Shown here piece by piece: positions 49,901 through 62,627 of a stretch of 64,000 nucleotides of DNA. The position numbers and the translations under genes were made by a program. The stretch lies in contig CM049314.1 in the NCBI GenBank assembly GCA_026874595.1, positions 11,150,729 to 11,214,728 of the forward strand, written 5' to 3'. This stretch comes from Sipunculus nudus. Lineage: Eukaryota > Annelida > Sipuncula > Golfingiida > Sipunculidae. The notes below the pieces were generated by a model. The model made no database searches. It was not told the origin of the DNA and saw nothing but the letters and a program-made list of their open reading frames with translations. How positions within the stretch are numbered: the stretch's first letter is position 1; every line of letters begins with the position of its first letter.

Positions 49901-52900
49901 AAATTTTTCTATGTTCAGGAGCCGTCTTACGGTCAAAAGTAGGTCAACCAGGACAAACTATCTGTAACTTGTCATAATCTGCCCACACACCAAAACACAG
50001 GCTAATACTAGCAGCATTGCGAAAAAAGTCCGTACATGTGCATTTATCATGAACATTTCAATTTTTCATGAAATTTTCTATGTTCAGGAGCCGTCATACA
50101 ATCAAAAGTAGGTCAACCGAGACAAAACGTGAACTCAATCTGTAAGTGGTCATTATGCGCCCACACACCAAAATATTAGGCCAATATCTGCAAGCATTGT
50201 GAAAAAAACGCTGTACATGTGCATTTGTCTTGAAAATTTCTATTTTTCATGAAATTTTCTTTGTTCAGGAGCCGTCATACAGTCAAAAGTAGGCCAAACA
50301 GGAAAAAACACAGACTTGATCTGTAACTAGTCATATTTTGCCGACACACCAAAAATCAGGCTAATATCTGCAGGCATTGCAAAAAAAGATCCGAACATGT
50401 TCATTTGTCATGAAAATTTCAATTTTTCATGAAATTTTCTTTGTTCAGGAGCTGTCATACGGTCAAAAGTAGGTCAACCAGGACAAAAAGCGAACTCGAT
50501 CTGTAAGTGGTCATTTTGCTGCCACAAGCCAAACATTAGGCCAATATCTGTGGGCATTGCAATAAAAAATGCATACATGTATGGACATTTTTCATTAAAA
50601 TTTCTATTTTCATGTAATTTTCTATGTTCCGGAGCCTTCATATGGTCAAGTGTAGGTCAACTGGAAGGTTATGCGAACTTGTTCTGTAACTGGTCATTAT
50701 CTGCCCACACACAAAAAAATCAGGCCAATATCTGCAGGCACTGCGAAAAAAAGTCCATAAAACTGTTTCATTTCAGAATGATGGAAGAAGGGAAGGAAGT
50801 AAGGAGGGAAGGACGGAATGACGGACACGGGTAAAACTATTGTGGCAGGGGCATAAAAAAAATCAAGAAAATCCATGCAAGAATTATTGAGAAAAGGATG
50901 CTTCTGTATGAATTTAAATGCAATACAAACCAACATTCATAAAAGATGGTCATATTTTTTTGGGAAATCTTTGACCATATCCTTTGCAAGATTACATTAA
51001 TATATGTCCCACCGCATTCACTTTAACAGTTCTTGAGATAATATGTTCAAAAGGAATTTAAAATGGCTACCTGGTAGCCACATTTGGATTTCTGTCAGGT
51101 CTGAAATCTGACAACAAACATCCTCTAAAATGGACTAATCATTGAAAAAAAATCACAGAAACTGCACTGACAACGGGATTTCTAAGGTGGCTGCCTAGCA
51201 GACATATTGGATTTTTGACAAGTCTGACATTTGAAATCACGCATCCTTCAATAAGAGACCAAACTTGTGGCAATTTCTAGAAAGAATGTTACATTAACCA
51301 ATGTCCAAAATAATACAAAAGGCATGATCAGATTGGAGAGCTCTCATATCATATTTTTCGACATGCAAATGTAAAAGTGTAAAAGTGTAAGACCAATATT
51401 TTTTTTATGATCACGTTGCTTTTTAGTGGGGTCAGCAGGGTAGGTAATCTGCAAAACCTGAAAGAAAAGATATGCAGGAAGCATCACTTAAAGTCTTGTA
51501 AAACAAATAAAACCATCCTAAGTCCAGGTACAGACTCACAAATTATCAGAACAAACACTTGCTGGTATATCTGATGATGTGTATACAAAAATATTTAAAT
51601 ATCTAGGAAACTTAGTTTATATAATATATGCTATGATTCCATTAAATAAACAGCAAAATGTTCCCATCATCTTATAAATCAGTAGCGAAACCATAATACA
51701 ATACTCTAAGTCTTCAGCCTACCCCTCGCAACAGTGTTTTTGTTATGCACTTAAGATGTTCTTATCTTTCAAAGGGCTGATACAAAGGGAATCATATATC
51801 ATAAATGTTGCTTACAATTACAGCCACACAGTGAGATGTCTTAGTAGGAGTGCAATGGTATATACAAGAAAAATAGAGATGATCTACAAAGTAAGTTTTT
51901 TTTTAGAACATCCCTGACCTATGGCCTTGCTGCCTTGGCCTTTTTCCAACATATAAATTGGATTATTTTAAAGCGATTGGTAACTACTAACCACTTAAAA
52001 CTGGAGTAATCACTTGGCAACCAATGTGTGAATAACCTTTAACCTCCTGACAAGCTGACCCTAAAATCAAAAATTTATTTCTTCAAGCAAAGAATCCATA
52101 AATATGAAGTTTGAATCAAACTGAGTGATGCATAGATGGGGCATACGTGAAAGACTTGAGGTTTGGGATGAACAGTTTAGCTCGAAATATGTTCAAAAGC
52201 ATTTTTGACAATTAAGTACTGTGACCTTGACCTCTGACCTTTTGAACTCAACATCAATAGGGTTCTTCCCCTATTAGTAGGCCATATAAGACAGATGGAA
52301 GGTATAGGTTGAAAAGTTTGCCTTAGAATGACTCCACATAAGAAGTGGGTGTGGTGAACTTGACCTTTGACCTCAAAAGCAGCAGGTCTTTTCCCCTTTG
52401 GCATAGAAGCGATATTTCAATGCTGGAAGGTTTGGAAGAAAAGTCTAATTGAAATGTGTCCACAACCTTTATAAAGAAGTGGATCCTGTGACCTTGACCT
52501 TGTGACCTCAAAACTTATAGGATTCTTCTCCCACTTGGTAAGTGAGCCATATGTGAAAAATCAAAGGTTTGGGATGAAAGGTTTGGCTTAAAATGCATCC
52601 ACAAGCTTTTCAAAGAAGTGGGTCCTGTAATCGTGACCATTGACCTTGTGACCTCAAAATAATTATAGTTCTTCCCCTGTTAGTAGGTGAGCCACATGTG
52701 AAAGATGGAAGGTGTTGGATGAAATTTTTGGCTGTAAAAATTAATTCTGGGGGATGCTAACCCGGAGAATATAGGTTGCAGTGACCGAATATCAGGTTTG
52801 CAAGGGGAGATTTTTAGAACCTCTAAGACTACATAGGGTTCATGATCCTACAATTTGTGCCCTGCTAATGGCTGGATGGCTAGCTGTTCGGCCAGATGGC

Positions 52901-55180
52901 CGGATCGACAGATGGAAGGACGACGGACAAAGACCCATCCCTATAGCACAGCATGACTGAAAGTCAGCTGAGCTAAAAATTACTTACCTTCACAAACTGT
53001 GTTTTGACACCTCACAGAGGCCTGAAACAAAAGAAACCACTCAGTGAGGAAGTAGTGAGAATTCACCCATTACTGAATCTGATGCAAACAGTAAATATTG
53101 TTTTTTATAAACTTAATATGTTTAGTTTTCAATGTTACCTACATCACTACTGTACACCAAGGTGCATGATGGGTAATCAGAATAAATATTTTAAAAGACT
53201 GATACAAACAGTGGCAAAACCAAGTGAATATGCTTATGTTCATAAAATCATTTTGTACTTAATAAGTATCAGTTTTATAATTACATCAATTGCAAATTTA
53301 AGATATAAACAGGGCTTTAAAAGGAAGAAAATTTAAAGAGATTGGGCTTCTCAGGACAAAATTTTGTCAGATGGGAATCAGGAGTGTTCCAATGGGAGGT
53401 GTATCAAATTTAGAAGGGGTGTATAAATTCAATATTGTTATATATGATATGTTATTTAATGTCATTTTTGTATCATTATATGATTAGATAAGTTAAATAT
53501 CACATGAATTACCAGGGTGGCAGTTCCGGGTAAATACTGCGAAATACTCATGTGACCGGGAAATAAAAATAATCTGTATATATCTGTGTAATTAGTTAAC
53601 AACATTTTAACTATTTCAATACTGGTAAAGCAGTTTAAACCCATTCAGTATAATAAATTAAAAGCATATTTTTAACATGCATGTCAATTCCTCTTTCAAA
53701 GAAAGCAAAGCTAAATATAATTCCAACCTGATAGAGAAAGCTATAAGGTCATGTATAATTTAGGAAACATCTGGCCATCTGATCGTTTTCATTTGTCTTG
53801 TTCTGTTCAAATAAAAAAGAATGAAGATACCTCATACACGCACAAATATGTTAGTTAGGTAAACAATATTCAAATTCTTATAATTCCATGCTGTCAGTTC
53901 TGACTTTTAGCAAAATTAAGAATTGTTTACATCTCAATTTCATTTTGACTTCATCAGTGACTTCATCAGGGGTTTCCTAACCCCTATGATGATTAACATA
54001 TAACTGATGCTGAGGTAATGGTTATGTGGTTCATTGTATATTTTTAGCTACCTCCCATTGATTCCATTCATTGCTAATAAAGATATTATGATAGCCGAAG
54101 TCCAGTTCCACCATCACACTCACTTGTTCAGATAATCATAATTGCAGCATGGGGCAGTATACATGATTACCAGTACATCTTTAGCTGATACTGACCCCTT
54201 ATATAATGAAGTGTCTCAGACCTTCTTTGGTGCCCATATAAGTCATTTCTTCAGTCATAATTACCAGATATATGGTGAGAATAAATTCAGAAAACAGGCA
54301 GGAGGAGTTACCTACTTAGTAATAATAAATATAGACAATTTGTGTAATATACTGAAAACTGTGGAAATGTGCAACTATAAATCCTATGATTCTGAGTATT
54401 TATTCCTGGTAATTCCAAGTATTTTTTGGAAATCCCAGGAATTCCCACTACCTTGGGAAATATGCTTATTTCTCAGGGATATTAATAACCCTGCTGAAAA
54501 TTATTTCTTTACACTCTTGTAACACAAATAACATGTATTCATAATATCACTACAGTCTACAATATATATCTCTGCTTCCATTTTCTTCCCTTAAATTTCT
54601 CTATAATCTATAGAGATTTATGGGGGAAAAAGACTGGAGTAAAGAGACTTGTGCACCCATGCATGTCTACACACAGACTATTTTTAACTGATATCACAAC
54701 ACATTTTCTGGTATTTGTACATGAATAGTTTCCTCAAATTTATATATCCTGGTGTCCAATCACATGATAAAATGGTGTAATTTTTAATCATTTTGAAGCA
54801 TTCAAACCCCAATTACAGGCTTAACTGCGAACATATTAATTGCTAAGTGATCTCTGTCAATAATACTTTTTAAACAGGTCGGCTCACCTGAACAAAGTCT
54901 GTGTTCTTTGATCAATAATACTATAGTGTACACAACTGTCAATCACTAGAATCAGTGAACTGGTGTCACAGTGGTGAAATCAGATAAATATCCGAGTCAT
55001 GCCAAAATAGGTTATCGTTGTTATAAGGTAAATCATAAAACATTGACAATCAACTGTACACAGAACAATGCTATTGTAACAAACGTTTCGATACGATTAA
55101 ATGAAACAATATACCTGTGTTAACTGGAAAAATGTGACAATTGTCACCGAAAATAACGCAGCTGTTGATGTCCCCGCCAT
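47000..55180 (-). CDS. WBP1/VOPP1-like single-pass membrane protein with PPxY motifs, complete, five exons
   Basis: Coding exons on the minus strand are 55180-55115, 53021-52988, 48374-48306, 47906-47728 and 47056-47000. All are GT-AG and phase-matched, 405 nt in total (134 residues plus stop). Order along the protein: a hydrophobic signal peptide (about 1-22); a short Cys ectodomain with C27, C32 and paired CC at 39-40 and 47-48; a Trp-rich entry WSFWWFWMIW into the membrane segment (about 53-75); basic CRRRYVRRRE; then a Pro/Tyr-rich tail ending with two PPAY motifs (118-121 and 128-131). The CC-x6-CC followed by WWFW and a membrane helix is the pattern of WBP1, WBP1L and VOPP1. In those families the PPxY tail binds WW-domain proteins such as NEDD4-type ligases or WWOX. 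Shisa proteins are a related alternative. The second PPAY pair is on a separate 57-bp terminal exon. Confidence 0.85.
48741..49183 (+). mobile_element. Hairpin-ended repeat element H2, copy b (short)
   Basis: A 0.44 kb member of the same family with only about two core units. It begins ACTAGATGTGTCACGAATGC (48741), has the small hairpin at 48758-48774 and the long terminal hairpin at 49155-49183. It lies in intron 2 of the WBP1-like gene. Confidence 0.65.
49279..52980 (+). mobile_element. Dispersed element N2, with nested insertions
   Basis: A second copy of N1, readable end to end, but expanded by H2c (49575-50854) and by another insert of about 0.5 kb (about 50897-51395) with degraded TGGCTGCC-type repeats. 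Its right end (52980) abuts the splice donor of exon 2 of the WBP1-like gene (GT at 52987-52986). Confidence 0.65.
49575..50854 (+). mobile_element. Hairpin-ended repeat element H2, copy c, nested in element N2
   Basis: It starts ACTAGATGTGTCAGAATGAC and carries about seven degenerate core units. It ends in GGGGCAT at 50854, with one arm of the terminal hairpin lost. Comparison with N1 shows it was inserted into element N2 at an A-rich site in the sequence ATATAG...AAATCAAG. Confidence 0.6.
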
Positions 55181-55186
55181 CTTGGA
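55175..55186 (-). promoter_or_regulatory. TISU/YY1-like start context of the WBP1-like gene
   Basis: The start codon sits in CCAAGATGGCGGGG on the minus strand. It is close to the TISU consensus (SAASATGGCGGC) and to a YY1 site. TISU marks genes with very short 5' leaders, where it both drives transcription and fixes the start codon. This supports ATG 55180 as the start, without an upstream exon. Confidence 0.45.
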
Positions 55187-55614
55187 AATAGTTGCCAGTT
55201 GTCACATGATGTGCAAGTCATGTGATTAGTTTGTGCAACCTGCTCAGTTTAGTGGTCTCGTAACTTTGATGATCAGACAATCTTCGCTCGACCTTGTATT
55301 GCGGCCATGGGGCCATACAATTTTAAACAAACACGTCATATACATGTTTTTGTTGTTATAAGAAACCTTTTCTGAGTTAATATCATACATTTAGATTTTA
55401 TTTTTCGATAAGAAAAACAATTAAGCGTAATAATAATAATAATTAATAATAATAATATTAAAAAATATAATAATAATAATAATATTGAATGGAACAATTT
55501 TTAATTAAAATTTTTTAAAAGAAACATTAACAATAATGTTGTAAAATCATAATTTCCATAACAATAAATTGGAGTGTTCTTTAACTGTATCATGTTTACC
55601 TTAATTTTAATGTG

Positions 55615-55617
<3 letters not shown>

Positions 55618-55678
<61 letters not shown>

Positions 55679-55850
55679 TATATTATATATTTTTATTTTA
55701 TATTACATATATTATATATTATATATTATATATAATATATTATATATAATATATAATATATAATATATAATATATTATATATTATATATTATATATTATA
55801 TATTATATATTATATATTATATATTATATATTATATATTATATATTATAT
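55618..55850. repeat. AT microsatellite / TATAT(T) satellite tract
   Basis: (AT)n grades into many copies of TATATTATA followed by a short (GT)n run. A (TAA)n tract precedes it at about 55425-55490. It lies upstream of the WBP1-like gene. Confidence 0.95.
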
Positions 55851-56167
55851 GTGTGTGTGTTTGTGTTTGTGTCACATAGGGGAAAGTTTAATGCGGGTGA
55901 AGTGTAGCGACAGCGACGATTAACTTTTTTTCGTTCAGGCGCTCGCCACAGGATTGGCTATAGGCTATAATCAGTTTTGGCTTGTATAATCACTATCTAT
56001 TCTAAAAAATACATAGGTTTCCAACAATTCTGGTTATCTAAAAATAAATCGCTGAGTTTTGTATTTTGATTTTTGTGGAAACACCTACGTTGAATCATGT
56101 CATATCTTCTTGTAAATATATGATAACATCTATAGTTATTTGCAGGTTGTTTGTAGGCTGAATATCT

Positions 56168-56448
<281 letters not shown>

Positions 56449-56538
56449 CTCGGCAAGTGCCTCACTTAGAATATGGAGCCAAAAGTAGGAGTAAACAATT
56501 AATATATATTTAATTTGATAGGGTCTTCATAGCATTAA

Positions 56539-57196
56539 GGCCAAAACACACTAGTGCGGGCGGCAGACGTGCGGCAAGCGATCACGCGGTAGGTACGCGC
56601 GAGGCATTTTCAAAACAGACTGCATTGCGCCGGCTGCAGGCGGCATATTTTGTGGAATAGATGTGGAATATCAAGACTTTTTTTGTGATATTTCATATGT
56701 TTGTCTAAGAAATATACCCCTGTATAGCGTAAATTTAATAAAATATTAATGATATCACTCGGTGAACATAATTATGATTTAATACATATAAATCAATGTT
56801 TCAATGTGATTTAATATGCTTGTTTACAAATCAAATAATTATATATTAACATGCACGTGTCCATGTATAGTTGTTATATTTGTTATATTTACATATATTT
56901 TACTATATATTGAAGTATATAAATAAACAAGGTGTCATAAAACGCATTTTATATACTAGATTTCCAACAGACACAATATATAATCACAAGAAATCCGCAC
57001 GCGGCACGCGCGCGGCAAAAATCGCTCCGGGAGCGATCGCAGAAACTCGCCGCGTGGCCGCCCGCGTACCGCGTACCGCACGCCTGCCACCCGCGCCAGT
57101 GTGTTTTGTCGTACAAGTCGTATATAGGGAAGCGATTTTTGCCGCCTTGCCGCCCGCGTGACGCACGCGTTCCGCCCGCGCCAGTGTGTTTTGGTC
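56539..57196. mobile_element. MITE-like element with CpG-rich arms
   Basis: Ends GGCCAAAACACACTAGTGCG and, inverted, GACCAAAACACACTGGCGCG form terminal inverted repeats. Both arms are very rich in GC and CpG (CGGC, GCGCG, TCGCTCCGGGAGCGATCG) while the centre is AT-rich. This stands out sharply from the surrounding AT-rich DNA. A partial second copy of the right arm lies at about 57350-57545. The 96- and 143-codon frames here reflect CpG-rich sequence, not genes. Confidence 0.55.
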
Positions 57197-57349
57197 TTTC
57201 TTATTCAGTATAGGCCTACCGATTAATCAAACACTAAGCTCTGTTTGGTAACTTCTATCTTTTTAGAATGCATTAAACTAGATTCTCATCAGGCACAATG
57301 TATATTCACAATTACACTGAATCGTTTTCGTTTTAATTTTCATCTATAG

Positions 57350-57545
57350 TTATTTGCCACGGGCGCGGCAAGCGGCATAAATCGCTCGGGAGCGATCGCA
57401 GAAACTCGCCGCGTGGCCGCCCGCGTGCCGCACGCCTGCCGCTCGCGCCAGTACGTGTGTTTTGTCCCTTATAGTCATATATATATAGGGAAGCGATTTT
57501 TGCCGCCCGCATGACGCACGCGTTCTGCCCGCGCCAGTAAGTTTT
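57350..57545. repeat. Partial copy of the CpG-rich MITE arm
   Basis: It repeats the segment at about 57000-57195, including TCGCTCGGGAGCGATCGCAG (a near-perfect palindrome) and GTGGCCGCCCGCGTGCCGCA, without the left half of the element. Confidence 0.5.
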
Positions 57546-57569
57546 AACCTTAACACACCCGTCGCGTGA

Positions 57570-57975
57570 CTGGTTACGTCTGGCCTCATTAAATATGCGT
57601 TTTGCTGAGAATGTAATTGAAGCGAGTAATCCTATTGGTAAATATGTATAATGAGTTTCATGAAAATCCATACCGTAAAAGTTACCATGGTGCCACCAAA
57701 GTCTGGTGACCACTGACCTCATTAAATATGCGTTAATTTTACTGGAAATTGAACTAAGGTGCATGAGATGTTATACTGAATGATATTTCTGTTGAGTTTG
57801 ATCAAAATTTATCGTATTCCTCGCGGCGACAGCACAAAGTAGCCAATTGACCTCTGACCTTTTTAAAATATGCGTGGATTTTGCCCATGATGGAACTCGG
57901 GCGAGATAATCTGTTGGTTAGTAGTTATGGTGAATTTCGTGAAAATCCATCAAAGCCCCAGTAAGTTATCGCGGG
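57570..57975. repeat. Degenerate repeats, about 2.5 units
   Basis: CTCATTAAATATGCGTT recurs at about 57586 and 57718, with a related TTTTTAAAATATGCGTGGAT at 57860. GAGTTTCATGAAAATCCATA at 57651 has a relative at 57931. The units are about 130-150 bp. It has no coding capacity. Confidence 0.45.
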
Positions 57976-58527
57976 ACACTAAAAATTAACATACGGACCG
58001 TGGGTATTTCATAATACGCCCCGTCAAAGATGGGCGAATAAAAATTGGTCCCAATCCGCCCTATTGGCATATAAGGATCCATATAGCTTTCATAGGTGCA
58101 GCAAAACACATTTACATAAATTAGAAGTTTAACATAGCCCTCAGAGCAGACTTAAGTTCACTTAAACTTCAGAACTAAGTGCACACACAAACATACCGAC
58201 TGTTAAGATTATACTATAGAACAAACCGTCAACATGCACTTAAAACAGGATTAAGCACATAAACTCAATACAAATCTCAACAAATGACCACAAGCATACA
58301 ATAGCCAAAACTAATTTTGTTTTTCCTCCAGACATAATCCTATCAAATCCTATGCAGAAGAAGTCTGAAATCACATCCACTAGGCAAGCAGCCTTGTTAA
58401 GTTAGCTCGATCTTTCCTCGCGTCCAGTTAACTATTTATTGACCTTAGCTTTTCTTCTCTATCTCCGCTGAATTTCTCATAATCTTTAGGCCTTACAGTA
58501 AATAGATAATATTTAAACTTTCACTTA

Positions 58528-58827
58528 GGCAAAATAAAAAAAATAAGGTATGGTTCTCAGGCACATTTTTTTCAGAAATCAGTGCGGGCGGGAGGTATTT
58601 TATTTTTTACCTTTTTTGAGTGTTCCGATAAAAAATGTCACATGATCAGGGAAAAGCATTAAAATAACTAATTAATTTGCTAAACAGATAAAAGCACTAC
58701 ATAAATAGTATTATTTATCTTCTTGAAAGATAAAATTCAAAATAAAAATTGTCGATGGGGGGGGGGGGGGGGGGGGGGGACTTGACGCGGGCGGTGCCTG
58801 AGAACCATGCCTTTTATTTTTTTGGCC
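58528..58827. mobile_element. MITE family M3, copy 2
   Basis: Inverted ends AAGGTATGGTTCTCAGGCAC and GTGCCTGAGAACCATGCCTT are flanked by TTA on each side. A poly-G run of about 22 lies at 58757-58779. Related copies are at about 28325-28608 and about 60718-61043. Confidence 0.55.
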
Positions 58828-59429
58828 TTAGATATCATCTTTTTCGTTGCCAAATCTGACTTCCTCAACTACGGCGCTCGAGCGCCATCCCTTCCTTCTT
58901 TGGCTTTAGCTTCAAGAGTGATTTAACTGAAACCGGTGACTACTGTTTTTTTCTGTTAAATTTGTCTACCACTAATTGGAAGCCGTTTATCAGACCCAAT
59001 CAAACTAAAATAACTTTAATCATATTCATTTGATTCTTAAATAATCTATAAAATAGTAACTTTGAAATGTAACGCCTCAATAGAAACAAAAAAAGTACAA
59101 AAGTCGGATAATGAGGTGGGTTATTTTGTACTTTGTAACGATGTCTGTAGAGGTATTCTGTTTCCTTTGCCGTTGTGCTGAAATGAAAGATTACACGGGA
59201 TGCATGAAATCAATCAAATATTTTAGCTTAGATAATATAAAAATCCATTGGAAAATACAAACTTTGCATTTCTTGCAGCTTTCAGAATATGTACATGTCA
59301 AGAGTCCCAGGGCAGTACGGTATTTATGAAATGAAACAAGGTGTAAGGTAAGTTAAATATACATGATGTATAGTGTTTTCTCCTTCAAATATCATGGGCA
59401 TATGCCAATATCTTTCCGAAAACGTTTGC

Positions 59430-59730
59430 TCACTTCTACATACAAGTGGAAATTAATATGCATCAAGCGCGATAAGTGGCGCAAACAATAAACCTTACAT
59501 CTGATGGCGTACCACACAACTTTACATATCAAGAATTTTCAAGCTTCTAACCGGTGATTCTTCTGCGTCTTTCATGTTTCTTCTCCACGTTTACGAGTTA
59601 CCCCGCATGTGCAAGATCGAAGTCCGGTCCCGCGGTATTGTTATGGTAAATAGACATACATGGGTTGTGTTTACTCATACACAGAACCATACCAACGTAT
59701 ACATAATAATGAAGTATAATATATATGTCC
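59430..59730 (+). repeat. Dispersed repeat D, copy 2
   Basis: The paralogue of 33030-33330, including TTTTCAAGCTTCTAACCGGT and GTTATGGTAAATAGACATAC. Open frames here are not conserved between the two copies. Confidence 0.45.
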
Positions 59731-60289
59731 TTAGTAGATACACCTCCTACACTATAAAAGGACGACCATAAATGCCCGTATTATAATTTGGCGAGCGGTG
59801 CCTGTTTACATATCTCATTATTCGTAAGTAGTGATATGAACCCATATGTCAGCCCTTAAAAATGTTTTGTTTTATTTGTTCTTCAAAACTGTACATTGCT
59901 TGATATTTATTTACAAAATAGATAGGTAGGCGTGAAGATGAGTGAAAATACTTAATCCAGAAGTTGCAAATTCCTGGACGAGCAAGTGATATACGAAATA
60001 CGAGTAAGTGACGTTAGTTTTATGAGATAGAGTCACAGAGGAAAAATACAGCGCGTACCAGAAATGGCCTTGGGGCCTGGGAGTCTGGTAATATAGAATT
60101 GCCGTGAAAGGCATGAGAAATGGTCTTCAGCAATAATATATACGTGTGGATTGTTTGAAATGTTTATGTTCCTGAAAAAAAAAATCTGACACAATGCACA
60201 ATGTTAGTATATGCGCAGTTCCTGAGGCAGTTCTGAGATGAGAGATGTGCTGTTTTTTTTGTTTAATTTAGTAAGTTTTTTCCACATCA

Positions 60290-60500
60290 ATGTTTGTCAC
60301 AGACAACACGTGGGAGATAGAGCACATCGGAATATTGGGGAGTGCGCTTGTTCATAGCGGTAGCGGCATCTGGTGTCTCTCGGACAGACTAGATAGAGTC
60401 GGCATTTCTAGCGACACCTCGCGGGCTTTTAGGCGCGAGACCTGGGGAAACGGAAATGATAAAGCTCCCTGATTATCGCTCAGACAACATAAACAAAGTT
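60290..60500. other. CpG-richer patch of unknown role
   Basis: GACACCTCGCGGGCTTTTAG and GGCGCGAGACCTGGGG lie in AT-rich surroundings. The minus strand has CCGTTTCCCCAG followed by an open frame of about 29 codons. It could be an exon or promoter; no family was recognised. Confidence 0.2.
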
Positions 60501-60717
60501 GACGGTTGAGTGAACAGAACTTGTCATATTGAATGTGAGACTGAAGGAGGTTTGTGACTTGTTATGGCTGGTCGATAAATAACTCATGTTACACTTCTCT
60601 AGAGCTAGATGTTAGATGCCAGATGGTTTGCAGTGTCATTTCACATCTATTTCTAAGCCTTGCAATGATTGATGAAAAGGCATGTTGACCAATGATATTA
60701 TTTTTTTTAATATTTAT

Positions 60718-61043
60718 AAGGCTAAAATAAAAAAAGGTATGGTTATCACTGTTTTTTTCAGAAATCAATGCGGTTTTTTATTTTTAATTTTTTCGGTATG
60801 TTTCGATAAAAATGTCAAATGATAAGGGATATCAAAGGATAATAATGTTCAGTTTTATTTTGCTTAACAAGTAATTAATAAAAGCTCTATATAACAGAGG
60901 AAACTGTATAATTTTATCTTCTTGAAAGAAATGTCCGAAAAATTGGTAATTGTCTATTGAAAATCAAAATAAAAATGTTTGATGCTGGGGTATTAAATTG
61001 ATGTGGGCAGTGCCTGGGAACCATACCTTTTATTTTTTTGGGT
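60718..61043. mobile_element. MITE family M3, copy 3
   Basis: The left end is AAAAAAAGGTATGGTTATCA and the right end is GGGAACCATACCTTTTATTT. The body is alike to the copies at 28.3 and 58.5 kb. Confidence 0.5.
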
Positions 61044-62600
61044 CTAATATACTTTCTTTTCACCCAAGTGATGCATATGGAATTTTGCAGTTTTTTTTAT
61101 ATGAATCAACTTTCATTAGCAAAACTAAACTTAAGAAAGAAATAACTAATATAAAAATATGAAAGATAACAGAGCTGAAAAAGAATCCATTGCAAACCGT
61201 ACTTGAGAATTTATATGATAAAGTCTGTATCTTGTAGCATTGGCTGGTACCTGATGTACATTCACATAAGAATGAACATGTTGCTTAAATTTCTGTTTCC
61301 ATAATTACAAATACCAAAGATTAAAACTCGCTTGACTGCGCCACTTTACAGATTTTGCTCACACGTACGCTTATTTTATAATAGGTCATAAATCGCTTAG
61401 CCCTATTTAATCAGACTCCATATTATTAGGCCCTGCCATAAATTGAGTCCAACTGTCCAATAGCCAAACAGTGAGTTTCTACAATATAAGCCAGGATATA
61501 TGCAACCGATCAGTTGCATCTTCTTTAACTGCCTGTTTACTGCCTAACAACTAGCCCAATTTAATTTAAAAGGTAATGGTATAGTTAAGGGGATTTTTAT
61601 AAAAGGCCTATATTACGATATTGAACACAAATTATAAACAAAAGTAATATTTTATTTTATAAAGGAGATATATAGTTTAAGAAAAATAATTGTTATATAA
61701 TGAAAGGTGGTTTTGTTGGAGAGTAATTTTGGCTTAAAAGTCAATTTAATGGCTCAAATTTTGATCTTCTGCCATGATGTTATACATGATGTTCATGACG
61801 TCGCCAGGAAAACAAGCTATATTTGAGCAATTTATGTCATTATATATAAAATATCTTGGTTATTAAACTATATATATGCCTTATTCTTATATAAAAGTGA
61901 AGTGGGGTAGCAAGAAAATATTTCTAATGGTGATACAAGCATGAAATTTGGCATGCATATTTTCTGTACCCATATAAATAGATATCAACCTCTGGCCACC
62001 CAGGTGTCACCCCTGACTTAACGTGATAACTTTACAACGGATATATCCTATGAAACAATAGGATGGGTTTACGCTCGCCACTTGATTTCACTAATCAAGA
62101 AATTAGATCCCGGTCATTACAGGTGACATTTTCAGGTTCTTTTAAGGACGTGTATAAAAATACCAGACAATCATACACCCAGATCAATAGAAACTATAAG
62201 ACACCAGGTTAAATTCACAAATATAATTCAAGACAATACATACAGAGACATAGATGTGAGTGTGTGTGTGTGTTGATGTGTCAATACGACATCCTTCACA
62301 TTAAAAATACAGGATATTTACTGAGTCCATGGTTTGTATAAAAACAATAAAGTCCAGTTCCTTCAGAGATCTCTGGTTACTGTTTTGTGTAGAATCTAGC
62401 GTATGGTTAGTACCATATAGTCTTTCTGAGTTTAGCGATCTTCAACTGATCTTGCTAGACAGCGACCCGGGTAGGTATACATTCACAAAAATGGTAATAG
62501 CTCTCTTTGTTTACATATGAGCTTAGAGTCCTTGACCTTACTCGTGTAGCAATTGTTTCACGGCTTACAGCGATTATGTATCTAGGTCAAGCTGAACTAG
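61044..62600. other. No feature recognised
   Basis: AT-rich sequence with a short (TG)n at about 62253-62271. No coding exon of the putative 62.6 kb minus-strand gene was found. Confidence 0.4.
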
Positions 62601-62627
62601 GCCGGCAGGTGACGCGTGCGCACTTAC

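Noticed and set aside
57333-57764. 143-codon minus-strand frame over CpG-rich DNA
   Set aside because: Arg/Ala-rich translation of MITE arms with no stop by composition; it overlaps repeat boundaries and has no family match.
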